In this document: in pieces, positions 4,790 through 7,784 of the stretch
Numbering within the stretch: the stretch's first letter is position 1
Layout: each line of letters starts with the position of its first letter
Source of the DNA: Acidobacteriota bacterium
GTDB taxonomy: Bacteria > Acidobacteriota > Terriglobia > Acidiferrales > UBA7541
Length of the DNA stretch: 7,784 bases
Assembly (NCBI GenBank): GCA_003224135.1
Contig: QHYO01000037.1
Coordinates: forward strand, 1-7,784
Reading direction: 5' to 3'
The notes under the pieces: model-generated
What the model saw: only the letters and a program-made list of their open reading frames with translations
Told to the model about the DNA's origin: nothing
Database searches by the model: none
Made by a program: the position numbers and the translations under genes

Positions 4790-7075
4790 ATGAAGAACGT
4801 CGCACTCGTTTCGATTCTTCTCCTACTTGCTCTGCCATTTGTTCCGTTCGGAAACACGAGCACCGCGGATGAGCCGGTGCTGTTTGGATTCTCCTCTGAG
4901 TCGTCGCGTGCGGAGCGGCAATGGGAGGAAAAGTTCAAGGCGATTCCGAATCCTCAGCTGATGCGCGACTACATGCAGCGGCTTTCGGCGCGGCCGCACA
5001 ATGTTGGAACGGCATACGACAAGGACAACGCGGAATGGCTGGCCGCGAAATTCAAGGAGTTCGGCCTCGATACGCACATCGAGACGTTTGACATTTTGTT
5101 CCCCACGCCGAAAGAGCGGGCCGTCGAACTGATCGAAGGCGGGCCGAAATTTGTCGCGAAGTTGCAGGAGCCGGCGGTTGCGCAGGATCCAACTTCCAGC
5201 CAGCAAAGCGAGCAGCTGCCAACCTACAACGCATATTCGATTGATGGCGACGTTACAGCGCCGCTGGTCTTTGTGAATTACGGAATTCCTGAAGACTACG
5301 AGCAACTGGAGCGGATGGGCGTTTCGGTGAAAGGCGCGATCGTGATCGCGAAATACGGGCATTCGTGGCGCGGCATTAAGCCCAAAGTGGCGGCCGAGCA
5401 TGGTGCAGTCGGCTGCCTGATTTATTCCGACCCGAATGAAGATGGATTCAAGCAGGGCGAAACTTTTCCGGCGGGAGCGTGGCGTCCGCGTGATGGAGTG
5501 CAGCGGGGAAGCGTTGCCGACGATCCGATTTATCCGGGCGATCCGCTAACGCCAGGCGTGGGCGCGACGAAAAATGCGAAACGGCTTGAGCTGAAAGATG
5601 CTCAAGTGATTACTAAAATTCCGGTGCTGCCGATTTCTTACGGGGACGCGGAGCCACTGCTTGCAGCGATTACCGGCGCGGTCGCCCCCCGCACGTGGCG
5701 CGGGGGGCTTGGCCTTACCTATCACATTGGTCCCGGACCGGCGAAAGTGCGCTTGAAGGTGAAATCCAACTGGGATTTGAAAACAATTTACGACGTCATT
5801 GGAAAAATTCCAGGAACAACGAATGCGGATCAATGGATCATTCGTGGAAATCATCACGACGCGTGGGTGAACGGTGCAGAGGATCCGATTTCGGGGCTGA
5901 TCGCAGTCATGGAAGAGGCGCGCGCCATGGGCGAACTGGTGAAAGCAGGATGGAAACCGAAGCGAACGATAATCTTCTGCGCGTGGGATGCGGAGGAACC
6001 CGGCCTGATCGGCTCAACAGAATTTGCCGAAGAACACGCCGATGAATTGAAAGCGCACGCAGTGGTCTACATCAATTCGGACGTGAATGCGCGCGGATTT
6101 TTTGGCGCAGAAGGCTCGCACACGCTCGAAAAGTTTATCAATGATGTCGCGCGGGACGTTCAGGATCCGGAGACGAAACTTTCCGTGTGGAAGCGCGCGC
6201 AGTTGAGGCAAATCGGGCGGTCAGATGAAAGTGCGGGACGGCAGGAAGCACGTTCGCGCCCGGACCTGCGGATTGGCGCGCTCGGGTCGGGCTCGGACTA
6301 CGGAGCTTTTCTGCAGCATGATGGCGTTGCCGCGCTGAATCTTGGTTTTGGCGGTGAAGATGGCGGCGGCATCTATCATTCGATTTACGATGATTTTTAC
6401 TGGTTCACGCATTTCAGCGATACGGATTTCGTGTACGGCCGCGCCCTGGCGCAGATGGCGGGGAGCGCGGTCATGCGGCTGGCTGATGCGGATTTATTGC
6501 CGTTCGAATACGGGAATTTTTCGGACACGATGCAGACGTATGTGAAAGAGCTCAAGGCGTTGGCGCAGAAATCGCGCGACGAGATCATCGAGCGCAACCG
6601 TGAACTCGAAGAAGGAGTATTTGCGGCTATCACCGATCCTCGCGTGAAGTCCGTCCCGCCGGCGAAGGAGGCGGTGCCGCCATTTCTGAATTTTGCGCCG
6701 CTCGACAATGCAACGGAGTCGCTGGCGCGTGCGAGCGCGGAATATAAAAAGGCGCTCGAAAAGGCCACCGCCAATGGCGGTGCGGCGATTCGAAAGGCCT
6801 CACTGATCGAGGCAAATCGGGCTTTGGCGGAAAGCGAGCACAAATTGACGTTGGAGGAAGGACTCCCGGGCAGGCCGTGGTTCAAACATTTTGTGGACGC
6901 ACCCGGACAATATACCGGTTACGAAGCCAAGACGCTGCCGGTGGTACGTGAAGCGATCGAGCAGAAACAATGGAAAGAAGCCGATGCGGGAATCGTGGTT
7001 ACGGCGCGCGTACTGGAAACGGAAGCTGCACACATTCTTTCTGTCGCACAGAAGCTAGACGCAGCTGTCCGATAA
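4790..7075 (+). CDS. Exported M28 metallocarboxypeptidase, glutamate carboxypeptidase II / PSMA-like
   Basis: A 761-residue zinc peptidase of family M28B, resembling human glutamate carboxypeptidase II, which removes C-terminal residues (often Glu) from peptides or folyl-polyglutamates. Residues 1-26 are a signal peptide, so it acts outside the cytoplasm. Order: N-terminal part of the protease domain (about 40-140), PA domain (about 146-260, 'PLVFVNYG...YGHSWRGIKP'), catalytic core, and a TfR-like dimerisation region (about 630-755, including 'APGQYTGYEAKTLP'). The full two-zinc site is present: His355 and Asp365 (NHHDAW and EDP), Glu402 as general base and Glu403 (WDAEEPGL), Asp431 (NSDVN) and His530 (YHSIYDDF). 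I chose the ATG at 4790 over the 30-codon-longer frame from 4700 because it begins the signal peptide and follows a G-rich run (4781-4785); the longer form would overlap the ferredoxin gene. Likely role: scavenging peptides. Confidence 0.93.
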   Translation: MKNVALVSILLLLALPFVPFGNTSTADEPVLFGFSSESSRAERQWEEKFKAIPNPQLMRDYMQRLSARPHNVGTAYDKDNAEWLAAKFKEFGLDTHIETFDILFPTPKERAVELIEGGPKFVAKLQEPAVAQDPTSSQQSEQLPTYNAYSIDGDVTAPLVFVNYGIPEDYEQLERMGVSVKGAIVIAKYGHSWRGIKPKVAAEHGAVGCLIYSDPNEDGFKQGETFPAGAWRPRDGVQRGSVADDPIYPGDPLTPGVGATKNAKRLELKDAQVITKIPVLPISYGDAEPLLAAITGAVAPRTWRGGLGLTYHIGPGPAKVRLKVKSNWDLKTIYDVIGKIPGTTNADQWIIRGNHHDAWVNGAEDPISGLIAVMEEARAMGELVKAGWKPKRTIIFCAWDAEEPGLIGSTEFAEEHADELKAHAVVYINSDVNARGFFGAEGSHTLEKFINDVARDVQDPETKLSVWKRAQLRQIGRSDESAGRQEARSRPDLRIGALGSGSDYGAFLQHDGVAALNLGFGGEDGGGIYHSIYDDFYWFTHFSDTDFVYGRALAQMAGSAVMRLADADLLPFEYGNFSDTMQTYVKELKALAQKSRDEIIERNRELEEGVFAAITDPRVKSVPPAKEAVPPFLNFAPLDNATESLARASAEYKKALEKATANGGAAIRKASLIEANRALAESEHKLTLEEGLPGRPWFKHFVDAPGQYTGYEAKTLPVVREAIEQKQWKEADAGIVVTARVLETEAAHILSVAQKLDAAVR
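5684..5708. repeat. Strong GC hairpin inside the M28 peptidase gene
   Basis: GCCCCCCGC (5684-5692) and GCGGGGGGC (5700-5708) form a perfect 9-bp stem, eight of the nine pairs containing runs of G-C, with a 7-nt loop. It encodes the 'VAPRTWRGGL' region, which fits the family protein, so the hairpin may be incidental to coding. Runs of six C and six G are also sites where sequencing and replication slip; the frame is intact here. Confidence 0.5.
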
Positions 7076-7089
7076 TTTTACGGTAGATC

Positions 7090-7096
7090 AAAGAGG
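7090..7096 (+). promoter_or_regulatory. Shine-Dalgarno placed for an ATT start of homoserine dehydrogenase
   Basis: AAAGAGG (7090-7096) differs from the ideal AAGGAGG by one base and lies five bases before ATT at 7102. It lies only 11 bases upstream of the first conserved residue codons and has no other start nearby to serve, which is the main support for initiation at that ATT. Confidence 0.6.
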
Positions 7097-7101
7097 CTCA
7101 C

Positions 7102-7784
7102 ATTCCTCTCTACAATCTTGCCATCGTTGGTTTTGGAAATGTTGGACGCGCGTTCCTCCGGCTGCTGATTGCCAAGGAGACGGAGATGCGGCGCCGCTAC
7201 GACGTTCGCTGGCGGCTGACTGGCGTCGCGACTCGACGCGCGGGCTGGGTCACCGACGCCGAGGGCTTCAATCCGATTGCGTTGCTGAATGGACATTGGC
7301 CGGCGCCACGTGGTTTGTCCGCGGTTGCGCAAAATGTTACAGAGTGGCTCGAGCAGGCTCGCGCGGATGTTTTCTTCGAGACGAGTTCGCTTGATCCGCA
7401 GAGCGGACAGCCGGCCATTGATCATCTGACGGCGGCGCTGAATCATGGCGCGCACGCCGTTTCCGCCAACAAAGGACCCGTCATTCACGCATACCAAGCG
7501 CTCTCGACGCTGGCCCGCGAACGCGGCAAAAAATTTCTCTGTGAATCGACAGTGATGGACGGAGTTCCGATTTTTTCGCTCTTTCCGGCGGCCTTGCCCG
7601 CGGCTGAAATGCGCGGGTTTTCAGGCGTGCTGAATTCCACGACAAACGTTGTGCTGACGGAAGTGGAAAAGGGCTTGTCGTTTGAAGACGCGATTCGCCG
7701 CGCGCAAGCCCTGGGGATTGCGGAGACTGATCCTTCGAATGACCTGGATGGATGGGATGCTGCGGTGAAGGTGGTCGCGCTGAC
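7102..7784 (+). CDS. hom: Homoserine dehydrogenase, short (non-ACT) form; 3' end outside window; likely ATT start
   Basis: The first ~227 residues of homoserine dehydrogenase, which reduces aspartate-4-semialdehyde to homoserine with NAD(P)H on the way to threonine and methionine. The Rossmann motif 'AIVGFGNVGRAF' comes at once, then 'SANKGP' with a conserved Lys (Lys124), 'STVMDGVPIF', 'GVLNSTTNVVLTEVEKG' and the catalytic block 'AETDPSNDLDGWDAAVK'. Numbering from ATT 7102 puts the active-site residues at Glu208, Asp214, Asp219 and Lys223, the same numbers I recall for yeast Hom6. The frame is closed by TAG at 7084, and no ATG, GTG or TTG lies between it and the Rossmann motif. The next ATG (7186) would delete the cofactor-binding glycine loop, so an automatic call there would be wrong. 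The alternative is a base error or mutation in an original ATG. The gene starts 26 bp after the peptidase stop. Confidence 0.9.
   Translation, partial: MPLYNLAIVGFGNVGRAFLRLLIAKETEMRRRYDVRWRLTGVATRRAGWVTDAEGFNPIALLNGHWPAPRGLSAVAQNVTEWLEQARADVFFETSSLDPQSGQPAIDHLTAALNHGAHAVSANKGPVIHAYQALSTLARERGKKFLCESTVMDGVPIFSLFPAALPAAEMRGFSGVLNSTTNVVLTEVEKGLSFEDAIRRAQALGIAETDPSNDLDGWDAAVKVVAL

Noticed and set aside
4823..5401. 192-residue minus-strand open frame
   Set aside because: It is antisense to the M28 peptidase with a complete zinc site; the long open frame is an effect of GC-rich codon use.
7078..7497. 139-residue minus-strand open frame
   Set aside because: It lies antisense to the clear homoserine dehydrogenase coding sequence, starts without a ribosome site and resembles no family.

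Overview
The window looks like ordinary chromosomal sequence from a moderately GC-rich bacterium. I infer an acidobacterium from three things: a secreted Nif3-type protein beside central-metabolism genes, a secreted family with an 'L-x-x-SPW' motif that I associate with Acidobacteria, and a large secreted M28/PSMA-like peptidase. This is recall of family distribution, not a search. I see no rRNA, tRNA, CRISPR array, insertion sequence, phage gene or obvious transferred island.

Layout. Bases 1-441 are the 3' third of enolase (eno), running in from upstream. A GNAT acetyltransferase (470-976) and an exported Nif3/DUF34-like protein (1045-1950) follow on the same strand. Converging on them from the minus strand are a 5'-truncated DoxX remnant (1982-2239) and an intact AzoR-type FMN-dependent NADH:quinone/azo oxidoreductase (2245-2853). 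AzoR is divergent from an HxlR/DUF24 regulator (3002-3409) across a 148-bp intergenic region with a strikingly AT-rich core holding inverted repeats. The plus strand then carries a secreted protein of unknown function (3514-4275), a thioredoxin-fold [2Fe-2S] ferredoxin (4350-4703), an M28 carboxypeptidase with PA and TfR-dimerisation-like regions (4790-7075), and the 5' two thirds of a short-form homoserine dehydrogenase (7102 to the window end).

How the genes work together. The only clear functional module is hxlR/azoR/(doxX). The regulator has a cysteine at the position used for thiol sensing in DUF24-family HxlR proteins. In Bacillus subtilis, YodB and CatR of this family control azoR1 and the DoxX-family gene catD, so this is a plausible electrophile/quinone-response locus whose doxX member has decayed. 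The remaining genes look like independent housekeeping or secreted functions in the same orientation.

Best leads. (1) Homoserine dehydrogenase has no ATG, GTG or TTG between the in-frame stop at 7084 and its NAD(P)-binding motif, but has a well-placed Shine-Dalgarno before an ATT, so an AUU start is likely. (2) The doxX gene is truncated exactly at its junction with azoR. (3) The hxlR/azoR intergenic region holds candidate operators. (4) A hairpin covers the ferredoxin Shine-Dalgarno. I found no evidence of a wholly new multi-gene system.
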